Shown: positions 9,119 through 20,467, counted from the first letter of the stretch. The stretch: 64,000 bases of DNA from Eutreptiella sp. 'Long Island Sound 2002' (GCA_964036045.1 OZ038387.1:14818420-14882419), one strand, 5' to 3'. Notes: generated by a model from the sequence alone, not told the origin. Made by a program: numbers and translations.

Positions 9119-11037
9119 CTAAAACTGATTTAATGCATCGGTAAAGGCCCAGATTGTGTTCAGAATGTTCGTGCGCTGCGCATCACACCGCAGACGAACC
9201 TTGTTGTCCATCAATCGTATTACGGCAGGTGAGAAATTCCGGGGCTGCCGCAGAAATGTACGCAAAACATCGGTCAACACAGTCCTGTATGTGTTCACGT
9301 CCGGCTCGCTGTAAGGGTCGGACGGAAAATCGGGATCAGCCTCCCAGTGCCTCTCCATGGTCGAGGTACCCGACTGCCAGGGACAGTACCAAATTCTCAG
9401 GCGGTCGTCAATAACATACGAGTGCAAATGCTGTCGGATCTCGGTTTCAAGGTCAGAGGACAAACTACTAACCAGCAGGCGTCTGTTCATTCTCGCAGGG
9501 CAGATCTGGACAAACAAATCTTCCACGTCGCTGGGTATGACAGCCCAAGTGTGTCGATCCTTCATGGACCCCAGTCGACTGAGCATGACTTCGCCAAACT
9601 CCTCACCAAAGCACTATCCTGGCAGGCCGCTGTTGAACGTCTGCCAATGCAACAATGCAACACCGATGGTCCTCACATACACAACAGGATCAGCTGCAGC
9701 CCTCCCGAACTCGACCAAAAGCCCAAACACCAGTCGCAAAACATTTTGGGCGTCGAGGGCGGTTCCTGCGTGCCGTCCAGACCAGTTGCATTGTCTCACG
9801 AGAAATCCACAGTAGAGGACAGGACACAGTAGTAATCGGCAACAGCCTGTAACCTGTTCGACTTCCTTCGCAACTGCCGCAAGAAATGCGGCGCTCCTTT
9901 GAGGATGCCGGCAATAGTTCTCTCCATGACTCTGAGTTTCGGGTACGACCCTACTGTTTTCCCCACCTCTAAGCGGCCAAAGCGAAAGTACACAAACAGC
10001 GAATGAAAGCGGCGGCACACGTTGGTCACAAGGTATTTATAGGGATGCCAGCAGCCGTACAAGACAGGAGTCCTCTTCAGTTTTCTGTGCCAGTTCCACC
10101 GCTGCGTTCTGTCGGATTAGGGCACCTTCAGGCATACTTTATGTATGTTCTCATCAACGAGGATGGGCACAATGCAGTGCGTGTGGTTCGACAGCGATGC
10201 AATGTAGTCCAACACCTGGACCACGCCCTTGTACGAGGATACCTGATGCCTACTCAGCAGCAGCGGTTTCCAACCAGGATTTGGTAGTGGATCTCGCACG
10301 ATGTCAAGGGGCGCTCTGATGCTCGGTATTGCTGCATGTCTGTCCGCAAGTAGGCACAGGTCTGTCACGATCCCATGAAAGCTCCGTTTCATTCTGACAA
10401 GCGCTGCAGCCACACTGCCGATGCTGCCGATGAGCACATCTATGTTTGGGTGTCTTCTGAAATACGGAAACCTGCACGGAATCTCAACGACGCAAAGGGC
10501 TGTGCAATTTTGCGACTGATCCTGGACGGTTGGATGTGTTCTATACTGCTTAATGTAACAATTGTTGATACAGACGCAAACCTGCTGGTTCTCCATCCAT
10601 CACCATGTCTCAAGCATCTTTTCCGCGGAACGTTCCTGCATGGCCCCCTCTCGGAGCCGCAGCAGTCCTGTCCTGCGCAACCGGCGCCTGTTCTGCCGAC
10701 CGATAGAGGCAAAACCCGGGGCGTCCTCGTCCTGGTGCTGGGGTGTGCATCGCAAGCGCAAGATTTTGTATAAGTTGAAGAACTCTCCCTTGAAGTGATT
10801 AGCCGCTCGGCTCTCTGGTCGGCTTTTCAACCTCAGTAGTGAGTGCCCCGTTTTCTGGGTCAGTCGCAGCAAGCGCGCAAAAGGAAAAAAGAAAACAGTT
10901 GCACTCTTGTTCTTTTCAACGGCAGCCCATAGTGATTCAGCAGTGGTATACCCGTGTTCCGTTGCACAGAACGCTCGCAATCGCCTGACAGTCCGTTCCA
11001 GCTCCCTCTTCGCTTGATGCGCAATGTTACGTGGCAT
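9119..11037 (-). pseudogene. Large unknown element protein, broken by stops and a frameshift
   Basis: Reading from an ATG at 11035-11037, the same frame continues through a TGA at 10600-10602 and a TAA at 10117-10119 to about 9800. The frame then shifts by one, passes a TAG at 9614-9616, and ends at 9119. Each piece looks coding, with even composition and a Trp/Tyr/Phe-rich segment around 10095-10000 (YGCWHPYKYLV, then RRFHSLFVYFRFG). In total it would be about 640 residues. An Arg/Lys-rich region surrounds 10780-10600. A segment with CINNCYIKQYR followed by NCTALCVVEIP begins just after the first stop. I do not recognise the family. Alternatives to a pseudogene are short introns removing the stops, or stop reassignment, but the frameshift and the use of all three stop codons favour decay. 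Confidence 0.55.
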
Positions 11038-11436
11038 GAACAATCATCTCAAAGAATCAAAAATGTACATTTTATTATACAATTCCACAAAAAACAGGCT
11101 CCTTTAATGTTAAAGTTAAATAAAATTTCTTGCCAGCACAGCGGTGCACACGCGACACGCGCATATTGATCTTTGCGCAAAACTCCACCACGCGTGCGCA
11201 TTTTCGGTTACTGGTAAGCTGGTCCCACATTTCTCTTGTTTATAACATCTGCGGTACCTAGTTGCGAACCGCCACCATTGCTATTGGGCAGTGAAGCCAG
11301 CGATGACCAAAGTATGAAAACTAGAGATGCCGGCGGGACCTGTATGGGCGCCCATGCAGCAGCGCCGCATCAAAAGGAATGCTCATGCTGTGTAGTTGGT
11401 GGATCTGTCCATTTTATTGTTTCCTGTTCCATCATT

Positions 11437-11606
11437 GCGAGGCCTCGCATTTCGATTGCTGAAACTAAACCTTCTTTCGAAATGGAATGCGAGGCCTCCC
11501 ATTCGAAAAAGGATGTTATTTGTCGTAACTACCCTTATGCGAAGTATGCAGGCGTTCGATTCTCATAAAACAAATGTAATCGAATCGTTGTATTGCGAGG
11601 CCTCGC
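11437..11606. promoter_or_regulatory. Second cluster of GCGAGGCCTCGC palindromes
   Basis: The copies are at 11437-11448 (perfect), 11489-11500 (one mismatch, GCGAGGCCTCCC) and 11595-11606 (perfect). The cluster is 400-570 bases upstream of the ATG of the large broken ORF. Each is preceded by ATT or AAT and two are followed by ATTCGA or TTTCGA. Confidence 0.6.
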
Positions 11607-11869
11607 GATCCGTTGCAGAAAAAAGGCCCAATAACCGACACGAGGTGCGACACACAGTGGGTTGTCCTTCCATGTTGCGATACCATCGTATGCAGCAGTA
11701 CAAAGGAGCCCCATTTCTTGCAACGTCACAAAAAAGGTACCTTTTCTTACTGAAAAAATAGTCATGAAAAATCAGGGTCAAAGAAACGGGGTACTTCACT
11801 GAAATAACCCACATCATTTCTCGGTATTTTTTTTAAAAAACAGCGGTACAAAACCGTACCTGTTTCGGC

Positions 11870-13300
11870 CGCCTAAGATGAGGCCGAGGCCGAGGTGGTG
11901 CAGCAATGAAGTCATGTCCGGATGCAGCGCAAAGGACAACGCCATGGAGATGCAGTGATACAGTGGTGAGGACGAGGCCGAAGAGATGCAGTGCAGCAAT
12001 GATGAGGACGGGGCCGTTGTGAAGCATAGAAGCAGTCCTGTGATGCAGGGAAGCAAAGATGAAGACAAGGCCGAGGAGATGCAGTTAAACAATGATGAGG
12101 ACAAGGCTGTGGAGATACAGTGATCCACACAAGTGGACGAGGCGGAGGAGCTGCGGAGCAGCGACCAAGAGGACGAGGTCATGGTGAAGCACTGAAGCAG
12201 CGAAGGGGAGTAGCCTGTGGTGAAACAGAGAACCTGAGACTTGGACGAGGCCGTGGTGATGCAGCAAAGCGGTGAGGAGGCCATGGAGTGCCCTGGACTC
12301 CATCATCCGGCGCAAAACAAGAAGGGGCCGCCAAAACAAAGCGACAGCAACATCCGGTGTAAAGGGACGTGACTCCCCGGACGGGATCATCCGGTGCACA
12401 TCAAGCTGCAGGAGCTGCCGCCCCCCGGACATGATCATCCAGGGCACAGTGGGGGCCTGACGCCCCGGGCTAGATCGTCTGGGGCAGAACAAGAAGGAGA
12501 GGCCACAACCCCCAGGACTGGATCATCCGGGGAAAAGTGGCCTCATGCCCTAGGCAGGATCGTCCGGGGCGGATCAAGCAGGAGGAGCCCCCATTTTCCG
12601 GACTGGAGAGTCCAGGGGAAACTGGCGGCCAGAAGCGAAGGAGACACGAGGCTGAGGCCGAGGAGGTGCAGCGAAAGAGTCATGTCCAGATGCAGCGCAA
12701 AGGACGTTGGAGATGCAGTGATACAGTGATGAGGACAAGGGCGAGCAGATGCAGTGCAGCATTGATGAGGACGGGGCGGTGGTGAAGCAGAGAAAGGGAC
12801 CTATGGATGAGGCTGCGGTGATGCACAGATACAGCCATGAGGACAAGGCCATGGTGATGCAAGGAAGGAGGACGAGGCCGAGGAGAAGCAGTGAAACAAT
12901 GATGAGGAGAAGGCGGTGGTGATGCACTGATGCAGACAAGTGGACGAGGCTGTGGTGATGAGGAGCAGCAGCCAAGAGGATGAGGCTGTGGAGAAGCAGT
13001 GAAGCAGCGAAGAGGAGGAGCATGTGGTGATGCAGTGATGCGGAGACCAGGAAGAGGCCGTGGTTATGCAGCGATGCGGTGACGAGGCCATGGAGTGCCC
13101 TGGACTGGATCATCCGGGGCAAAACAAGAAGGAGAGGCCAAAATACGACGACAGCATCATCCGGTGAAAACAAACCTGAAGCCACGGACTGGATCGTCCG
13201 GGGGCGGATTAAGCAGCAGGAGCCGCCGCCCCCCGGACTGGATCATCCAAGGACAAGTGGCGGCCTGGCGCCTCGGACTAGATTTTCTAGGGCTGAACGC
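11870..13300. repeat. Diverged tandem duplication of about 0.8 kb
   Basis: The order of blocks GTCATGTCC-GATGCAGCGCAAAGGAC, GATGCAGTGATACAGTG and GAGGCCATGGAGTGCCCTGGACT-ATCATCCGG-GCAAAAC occurs twice: from about 11911 and 12276, and again from about 12679 and 13084. The offset is 768-808 bases. Within each copy a shorter degenerate unit, GATGCAGTGA-GAGGACGAGGCCG, repeats many times. Long open frames here (such as 13185-12574) are Ser/Ala/Leu/His-rich products of that repetition and are not called. Confidence 0.75.
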
Positions 13301-13587
13301 CTGTCCGCGCAAGAGCTGGGCCCAATTGGCCGCGCAGAGGTGGGCCTAGTTATCCGGGTATTGCAGCTTAGACGTAAGTGCTGGTAGCTACGCCTCTCCG
13401 CACCACAGCCGGAACCGATCAACCGCGCAGAGGCGGGCCCGGTTGTCCGGGTAATGCAGACCAGACGTAAGTGCTGGTAGCTGCGCCTCTCCGCGCTAGA
13501 GCCGGACCCGACCAGCCGCGCAGAAGCGGGCCCGGTTATCCGGGTATAGGAGGCCAGAAGTAAGGGTTGGTAGCTACGCCTCTCTGC
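13293..13587. repeat. Three 93-bp tandem units with hairpin potential
   Basis: The units begin at CGCGCAGAGG (13331), 13424 and 13517, an exact 93-bp period. The tail of a fourth lies at 13293-13330. In each unit the start GCGCAGAGGCG can pair with the end CGCCTCTCCGC about 65 bases later. CCGGTTnTCCGGGTA and GTAAGTGCTGGTAGCT are conserved between. The ability of every unit to fold into a similar long hairpin suggests either a structured non-coding RNA cluster or simply an inherited palindromic unit. Confidence 0.75.
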
Positions 13588-13599
13588 ACCCCCACCATG

Positions 13600-14260
13600 C
13601 ATGAGTCTCTCCTTCCGTAGGTGGGACGCGTAGGGTGAAGTGTTGCACCCTGCTAAATCAAGGGCGCAGTTCACATGCACAGCAAGATGCCCGTGCCACA
13701 AATGGCGGAAACAGAAAAGTAAAGCACCCTCTACCAGTGATGGGGAGGGAACCACAATTGAAGGGCCGTCGCCCTGGAAACGGAGGGGTTGAATGACTTC
13801 ATCATGGTCACCACGTACAGAAGCGGGGCACGTATACAGGGCACTTCCTCCCTCCAAGCCCTAGCAGGGGTACATGTAGTGGCGTCCTTGCTAGGCCACA
13901 GCCGCAAAATAACGCTGTGTTCCTTTGCCCAAACACAGGTAGATCACTAGCGCCGCCGACCCTGCATAACCAAGGGCACAGAGCACACACACATCACTAC
14001 GACCGAGCAAGGTATGGCGGGGACAGAAGAATGAAGGACCCTCAGCCAGGACTGGTGAGCGACAAACAACAGAACGCCCTTTCGCCAGGGATGGCGAGGT
14101 CTGAACAACGAAGTCAAGGAAGGCTAAACCACATGCGGTGCACGCATACAGAGCACACCACCCTTCCGAGCCCTAGCAGGGGTACGTGTAGTGGCGTCCC
14201 TGCTGGGCAAGAGCCGCTTACAGGCGCTGTGTTCTCTTGCCATTACACTGGTAGGCCAAT
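13600..14260. repeat. Tandem duplication, about 310-bp unit
   Basis: CCCTAGCAGGGGTAC-TGTAGTGGCGTCC occurs at about 13860 and 14170, and the surrounding blocks (ACCCTGC.TAA.CAAGGGC, GCGCTGTGTTC) repeat with the same 310-base offset. Identity is moderate. No coding region is supported. Confidence 0.65.
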
Positions 14261-14286
14261 AAGGCCTTGACATGGGAAAAAGGGCC

Positions 14287-14765
14287 TGACGCCCCGGATT
14301 GGATCATCCGGGGCTGGTCAGGAGAACACAGCAAGTGCGCGGGAAAAGGGGACGGTATAGCAGCGACCTGTGCAAGCAGCAAGAGACGGTCCCCGGATGG
14401 ATGGGGATCCTGTGGGCCCGCGCCACTTGGTTGCTGGCGGCCCGGTGGGATAAAAACACGGGATGAGGGAGGGGATGAGGAGACGGGTCAAGGAACGGGG
14501 CCCGGGTCCATGGCATGGAAAATGTGACCTGACTCACCGGACAGGCACATCCGGGGCAGGGCAGGAGAAAGCAACCAAAGCACGGGAAAAGGGGAGGGGA
14601 TAAGAACGACCCGTGCAAGGAGCAGGATGCGGTCCCCAGATGGATGAGGATCCAGTTGGCCCCCGCCAAAGGGTTGCAGGTAGCCTGGTGGGGTATAAAC
14701 ACGGGATGAGGGACAGGATGAGGTGACGAGGCCGGGGAAGGGGTGGGTGTGGCAACGGCCGAACA
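14287..14765. repeat. Tandem duplication, about 241-bp unit
   Basis: Copy 1 (about 14287-14527) and copy 2 (about 14528-14765) share CATCCGGGGC, CGGGAAAAGGGGA, GCGGTCCCC-GATGGATG, and AAACACGGGATGAGGGA. The open frames here are open in both copies because of composition and are not called. Confidence 0.7.
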
Positions 14766-15900
14766 ACAACCCCATGGGATTGGGAAACCAGTCGCCATGT
14801 TGTGGTGAACCATGGGCCAACCATGAGGAGACTGACCACAGGAAGTCGGGAAAGTGCCCTGGACTCCAAGACGGCCGTGAGGTGTCCGCAGGAGTGAGGG
14901 TTGATGCGGAGGCCCCCGGGTCAATGGCCTGAGAACACATAGGTTCACACGTGAGCGGAACCTGGGGGAATGCGAAAGCGGTCGCCCCCTCGCCTCCAGC
15001 CGCGGATGGACGAAAACCAAGTGTATGCGGGAGCCACGTGGGTACTCCAGCCCGTGAGGGATTGGGAGTGGTGGAATGTGGTTGAGAGCAATGTTGCGCT
15101 GTGGGCAACGGCCTTCCACACGAAATCCGCCTGCAGCCACCCTAAAGGCTGTGCTGGGGGGGGGGACGCCGGAGTATCCTTCGACGGAGGACCAGATGGA
15201 GCTGAGACCGTGAGGGCAGCGACTGAAGGAAACCTACCGCCGGTCATGCCCGAAGGGAACCTGGGTGAAGTCCTCGGCCGCGACGTGAGATGCCAGGGGA
15301 ACTGATGGTGGAGAGCTCCCCTTCCCTCCAGAAGCGGCCACCATGTAAAACAAACTAGGGCATGTCAGATGAGGCTGCGGACGCGGCCGCCCTTACCTAC
15401 TTACTTACTCATTTGTTTCACCCACTTATTGTGGGTCTACCTTTTAACTGATTCTGAATTCATTTGCTTGGACAAGCTGGCCAAGCCATATCTCGTTCCA
15501 AACCAACTCCATCGTCTCTCAAACAGTGCACATGAAGTGCTTGCGACTATCGTTGTGGCCCGACTTATGCCAGTTGTCAGCATAAAATCATTTGCTTTGT
15601 TTATAAAAGATTGAAACTATGTTAATAAAGGCGCATTGTCCAGCATGCAGCCCCTCTTTAACTGCTCATACATTGATTTGCCAGGACTTCATCCTTATTT
15701 GAATTCCATCCGGTATTTGGGTTGCCCTGTTCTACTTCCTTGTAATCCTCATTTTACTCCTGGGAAAAACAGCACGGTTTTCAGCACCAAAAACAAGAAG
15801 CAGGAAGGAAAAAGCACATCAAGGGCGGACCATAAACCTTTTCTTGTAGCAGAGACAGCATCCCACCTGCAGGCTAAAGCATCGAGAAGTAATTTGATTC
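14766..15900. other. No gene recognised
   Basis: The left part is GC-rich. From about 15400 to 15750 base composition becomes AT-rich, with an AATAAAG near 15623 that could be a polyadenylation signal of an unseen gene. Nothing else is supported. Confidence 0.4.
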
Positions 15901-16252
15901 CATGATGTCAGTGACATTCAGTGCCAAAACATTGCCCATGAGGTCCAGACCCATGGCTGAAGCTGAAGCAGGCCCGTCAAGGGCATTGTTGATAAGTGCA
16001 AGACTAAGTACAACTGGAGTCATCCCTCGCGATCCTGGTCCTCATGGCATGGAAAGCATAGAGCAAGAGGGGCGGAGTAAAATGAAGAATATAGAGACCC
16101 TGAACTCCGTCCAGAAGTCAAGGTTCCCGTCTAGGCGCCGGAGAACCTTGAACAACTGGAGGGCAGGGACCTTTGCGGCTGCATTAGCTTCCGTCGTCGT
16201 CAGGTTTCACAACTCCTCCCTTCCTCTTTCCGAAACGGGACCTGATCCTACA

Positions 16253-16860
16253 CAGGCGAGATTGGCGATGGCAAAAGTGAACAACTGGAGAAAAGGAAAG
16301 GGGAAAGAGATGGGCAGAACTATCATAACGTGGCGAGAAGGTTTGAAAATGCCTTACGGCGAAGACACTGCTTGGTCCACACGTCGGAGTTGTTGGCCGA
16401 CTGGGAATCTAGGGCCACCGCGCCCTCAGTAGCGAGAACGCTTGAACCTATAGGTGTGTCACCTGAACCTGTGTGCGTGGAATCAGGTCTTCCCCCAGCC
16501 GATGTAGCTCCCAAATTGGCTCTCGATCAGAACGTTGAGCTACTCACTAGAGTCTTGGGTGGCAGGAAAGAGGACCGAGACTTGAGTGCGTTATCTGCGG
16601 CACTAAAGACGAAACTAAGGCCTTTTGATCTGAAGAGGCGCCCCTCTGCCATGTCATCTGGGTTGGAACTACTGACTAGGGACGTGAAGAGCTTCCGCGC
16701 CATCTGCAGCTCCCCCAGGGATGCCTGTCCTAGCCCTTTCCATCCCCGTATGAGGACCGTGCCTGTCGGCAATGTAGGCGACACCTCTGAGGCTGAGGTG
16801 AAGAGCTATGGCCTGGCTGCACTTGCGCCATTGGCCATTACACACTCCTCAGCCACTTGA
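16253..16860 (+). CDS. Hypothetical protein or exon
   Basis: A plus-strand frame is open from about 16253 to the stop at 16860, roughly 200 codons. It has a basic N-terminal third (EQLEKRKGERDGQN, then a RRFENALRRR stretch), a Pro-rich middle and LTRVLGGRKEDRDLSALSAAL. The protein-like composition and length are above the local background. A shorter frame (15902-16432) overlaps it in another register and could represent an upstream piece joined by a frameshift or intron. No family is recognised. A decayed Gag-like protein is possible but not shown. Confidence 0.3.
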
Positions 16861-17900
16861 GGTGGAACAGGTGACAGAAGGTGTACCTGGCAAAGGAACA
16901 AAAGCCATCGCCACGGCGAACCTTCAGACCGAACTCCCTGAATTCGATCACAAAAACCTGCCCTAGTGGGCTGAGCAGTTTTCCGAATTTTTACTCTTCA
17001 CGGGTCACCTTGTTTTTCAGGGCTTTTCACTGATCATTTGGAGGCTTTGAGGTGCGCAATTTCCGCTGCTTGTCTGTTGACCACAGTGTGTGATCCCTCG
17101 AACAGGGCTCTCAGACCAAGGGTAGTTGTGGGGTGGGGAATTTCCTGGCCTTGAAATCACTATTTGCCTCACAGAGGTTGGTAGAACAAAGCCATGCAGG
17201 TGCGCACGTGGGAACCGCCACATACGCCCCATTTTTGGGCCCATTCCAGTACCATAGCCCAAGGGATTAGATGGTGGGATTCATCCCCTTGTGAAATCCT
17301 ATTTTATCCAATAGAATAATCCCCAAAGAGTGGGTTGGGACAACCCCCCCCTGAAAATCCATTTTTTTGGGGGGGGGGGGGGGTGACAGGGCGGGGGCAT
17401 TACAAAAAGTCCAACCAAAGATGGGTTGAAAATCACGAATCTTTGGGAATTTTGCGATTTTAAGCCAAAAAAATCACCTCAGGGCCCCAATCAGTGGGAC
17501 GGTGTGGGATGAGCTCTTGTGCATTTGATGCAATTGTTGGCCAATTCTGTTAAGACGGCGCTTTTGGTGGTCTCCGTGCCCCTTGAAGGGGGTGCCACAG
17601 GGTCTCCATGCTCGAAACGTGTGGTGCAAACTTTGGGTCCTTCTGGGGACCACCGGGTGTAGAAGCAGCCACCTAGGAGCTGCTGCTAAACAATGGTTTT
17701 GTTGCCATTTTAGCAATCATGTCCTTTCGGCACGTGGTCGTGGTATTCAATCCTGGAGGCTTCTCGACGGTTGCTATTAATTCCTGGAGGCTCAATGGTT
17801 GGTGTTAATTCTCGGAGCTTTGTACATGGTTGCTGTTACTTCCTAAACCCCCCCCCCCCTTTTATTATCAAGTGTTAAAATCATATCCAGCAGACTTGAT
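16861..17900. other. Non-coding, poly-G/poly-C tracts
   Basis: The stretch contains CCCCCCC...TTTTTTTGGGGGGG near 17345-17385, which could fold back, and a poly-C tract near 17850. Neither could be paired with a second end to define an element. No gene is supported. Confidence 0.5.
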
Positions 17901-18112
17901 ATAATTGTGCCCTATCAAAATAATATCAAGCACCAAATTCTTGCAACTCCCAACGCAAAAGACATTGCACGATTGCACGGTGACTCAGATTTTCAGCATC
18001 ATGGAGTACACTCAGCCGCAGGTAATTTTTTTCCCCCTCCATGTGGGACATGTACAACTTGTGGTGTGCAGTTCTGTACAATGCAGCTAGGGCTGCATCA
18101 ATGCTCCCAACA

Positions 18113-18277
18113 TCAAGAACCGCCACACTCATCAACTTCATCACCGGTTGAGTAATCGAAAACGTCAGAGTCTTCATTGTCAGTGTTGGCTTCAAAAAAG
18201 TGCTTGACAACAAGTTCATCATGTTGCCGAGCTTCAACCGCGTCGACAACAAAGGGGTCCGTATCATTTGACGCCAT
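18113..18277 (-). CDS. Small acidic open frame, possible first exon
   Basis: ATG at 18275-18277 opens 54 codons with a strongly acidic composition (MASNDTDPF, then TDNEDSDVF and STGDEVDE). This is not expected by chance in the surrounding sequence. Acidic N-termini of this kind occur in several transposase families and in nuclear proteins, so no identity is proposed. The frame ends at a TGA; whether a donor exists before it is unclear. Confidence 0.3.
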   Translation of the reverse strand: MASNDTDPFVVDAVEARQHDELVVKHFFEANTDNEDSDVFDYSTGDEVDECGGS

Positions 18278-19520
18278 TGCAAAGGAAAAAATGCTATGTG
18301 CAAAATAATATCAAACCCAGGGCCAGTGCAGCAAGGCACAATGGAACAGTCAATTAGGATTCTGAGCCACCCACGGCCCCTGTGAGGCGGCCACCCAAAT
18401 GGTGCATTGGTCAGACAACGATACCAACAAAACGTCAACAGGATCGTGCATGCAAACCGTTCCGTGCACCAAACCTGAGCCTCATACCGTCGATTACGGC
18501 ATGCACCCCCTCTGACAAGGTCATGCTTGCGCGAAGGGCGGGGGCAGGGTAACAGCCCTCTTGAAGCACCCCCTGGTGGTTTGCAGGTTGAAATGACACA
18601 CACTGGGACACAGTAACGCAAAACGGTCAACAAAACGTCCATCAAACATTGACTGCCATAGGACATCGGTCCGTAGCAAGGCAACTGTTATTGGCCACCT
18701 GTCGTCGGCTGCTGTTGAGAGTTGCCAGGGGTTGTTTATCATCGCTGAATGTCACTGCGCGTAGGTGTGTTTTGAAGGGTGATATGTGGTTTGCTGCGCA
18801 TCAACGCGGGTTGTTGAGGATTGTTGGAGGCTGTTGACAGTCTCTGTCCGGTGCTAGGGAAGAAAAAGAAAGAAAGAAAGAACGTACGCAACTCCTTGGG
18901 GACCGCATGGGGCCATTACGGATGTGTAACCTTTTGTGGCGCTGTTGGCGCACAGTCGGGGGGCAGCAGGGGCATCGTGTGGGAGCCCCTGCGGGCTTTT
19001 CGGATTACTCAAAATGCATGCAGACCCGTTGTACGCCTTGCTGCCTGTGGTGTGCTGAGACCTCCACATCTTGGGCTACAAAGGCCAGGGGTCAAGAGAG
19101 GGGAGGGGGGAGGGAGGAAAGGTGTTCCGGCGTGGGTGTGTGCACTGCACGCACAAAGGTGCTCGGGGATGCAGGGCATGTGGGGCATCTCCCTCCCTTA
19201 ACTCTGTCCCTTCCAGCCATTCCGTTGTATCCGGTGGGGCATGCAACGCCTGCAATTATGTCGTCGACGACAGCAATGGCTCCTCGAGGAGAAGTCTGCT
19301 CGTGCTGTGTGTATTTTCGTCGTTTCCTGGCCCCCTCTATTACAGGCTGATGATGTTGCGGACATCTGTGATTGCCGTCTGTTACAATTCACGGCCCACC
19401 ATCAGTTCTGAGTATGTAGTCACGCAGGGCCCATGCCTCTTTTTGAACGCACCAACCCCATCTGTCATCCGTCGTACATACAGGCAAGCGCTGATGCTCC
19501 ACAAAAACCTGCTGCACTCC
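18278..19520. other. No gene recognised
   Basis: Open frames are short or Cys/Gly-rich without motifs. AAAGAAAGAAAGAA near 18870 is a short purine repeat. Nothing else is supported. Confidence 0.4.
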
Positions 19521-19521
19521 C

Positions 19522-19870
19522 CTACACTGAAACTTCACACTGAAGCTCCACTGGGCGTAAAATCAACAACTGCTGTCGATGACATGCCGGATCAACCGCC
19601 AGCCAATTCCCGGATTGGCAGAAGCGCTTTCGGTCACTGCCAAATCCAATCGTAAAAGGAGAGGGCGGATCCAGTATTTCAAGGTCATTGGCTGGACACT
19701 GGACCCTTATCGCTTGAAGGTCAACAGCATCTGCCAACCGCGACTCAGACCCGCCAATGGCACCTTCTTCATCGAGACTGAAGATGTTGTCAAAGTAGTG
19801 CAGCACGTAAGATAACCATTTAGGGTGCCAAAAACCTCGAGAAAAGGTTCTTAAGAGGAGCGCAACGGCA
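19522..19870 (-). pseudogene. Reverse-transcriptase-like relic with YFDN box
   Basis: The minus-strand frame reads WLSYVLHYFDNIFSLDEE followed about 35 residues later by CPANDLEILDPPSPFTIGFG. This resembles reverse-transcriptase motif C (hxYxDDhh) and the following K-xGP-xxFLG segment of LTR or tyrosine-recombinase retroelements, with the second catalytic Asp replaced by Asn. A plus-strand frame over the same bases (19579-19815) also looks tolerable, so the strand is not certain. No motif A or B was found upstream, and the frame is short, so this would be a fragment. Confidence 0.35.
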
Positions 19871-19939
19871 TGCTCTGTGTGCAAGTGCAGCCCGTGCAGG
19901 CACACGGTGTGGTTCTTGGGTTTGCATCCGGGTCTCAAT

Positions 19940-20450
19940 CATGAAGTGTACCTCGGGACACAGCAGGGTCAAGGGTAAGGCCCTGGCTCAGGCACGGTCG
20001 GGTGGGGGTTCAAGAAGGATGGTGGGTTGGATCTGGTCCAGGGTCACATCGAGATCAAGGTTAGGGACTGGGCTTCAGGTTTGAATTTCAATCACTCTGG
20101 ACTCAGTCATTGCGTTGCCGCATCAGCCTCAGTATGCGCCTGGGGGTCACAAACCCTTGCACCACCGATTGGGCCGGATGAGCGATGTGGGGGATAACCC
20201 AACCTTTCATTCACTTACTCCGCTGCCACGTTGAGCGATGGGATCCTCGACAGAGGAGCGCGTCGATCTGTATGACTGTGGGGACCCCTGCAGCACACTT
20301 TCCATACACGGAGGGCCGATTTGGATGGGAATCTGCGGGTCATGCTGGGACCCTGTCAGAAGGGTGACGCCGCCCTGTGCCCAGAGCTGCGTCCTTCTTC
20401 ACAGCCTCTGTGAAGGGTACTCCCTAATTCCAACAAAAACAAATTGGTGA
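19940..20450. other. No gene recognised; GGGTCAGGG-rich stretch
   Basis: From 19960 to 20110 the sequence is a degenerate series of GGTCAGGG/GGTTCAAG-like words. Beyond it nothing coding is supported. Confidence 0.4.
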
Positions 20451-20467
20451 CCATTTAGTCAGCTATA

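Larger units (their letters stand above)
7511..11860. mobile_element. Decayed unidentified element marked by palindromes
   Basis: This block differs from its surroundings. It has no poly-G runs, is richer in AT at its right edge, carries minus-strand ORFs in series (11037-9119 and 8865-about 7500), and contains seven copies or near copies of the palindrome GCGAGGCCTCGC (8135, 8919, 8975, 9036, 11437, 11489, 11595). Five lie upstream of a minus-strand ORF start. A transposon or an endogenised viral-like segment fits best. I found no terminal inverted repeats, no integrase or DDE motif and no polymerase, so the class is unknown. Borders are approximate: the left is where repeat copy B ends, the right where the degenerate tandem repeats begin. 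Confidence 0.5.

Noticed and set aside
12574-13185. 203-codon minus-strand ORF
   Set aside because: Its product is a Ser/Leu/His repeat generated by the GATGCAGTGA-type tandem words, and it is open because of the repeat composition.
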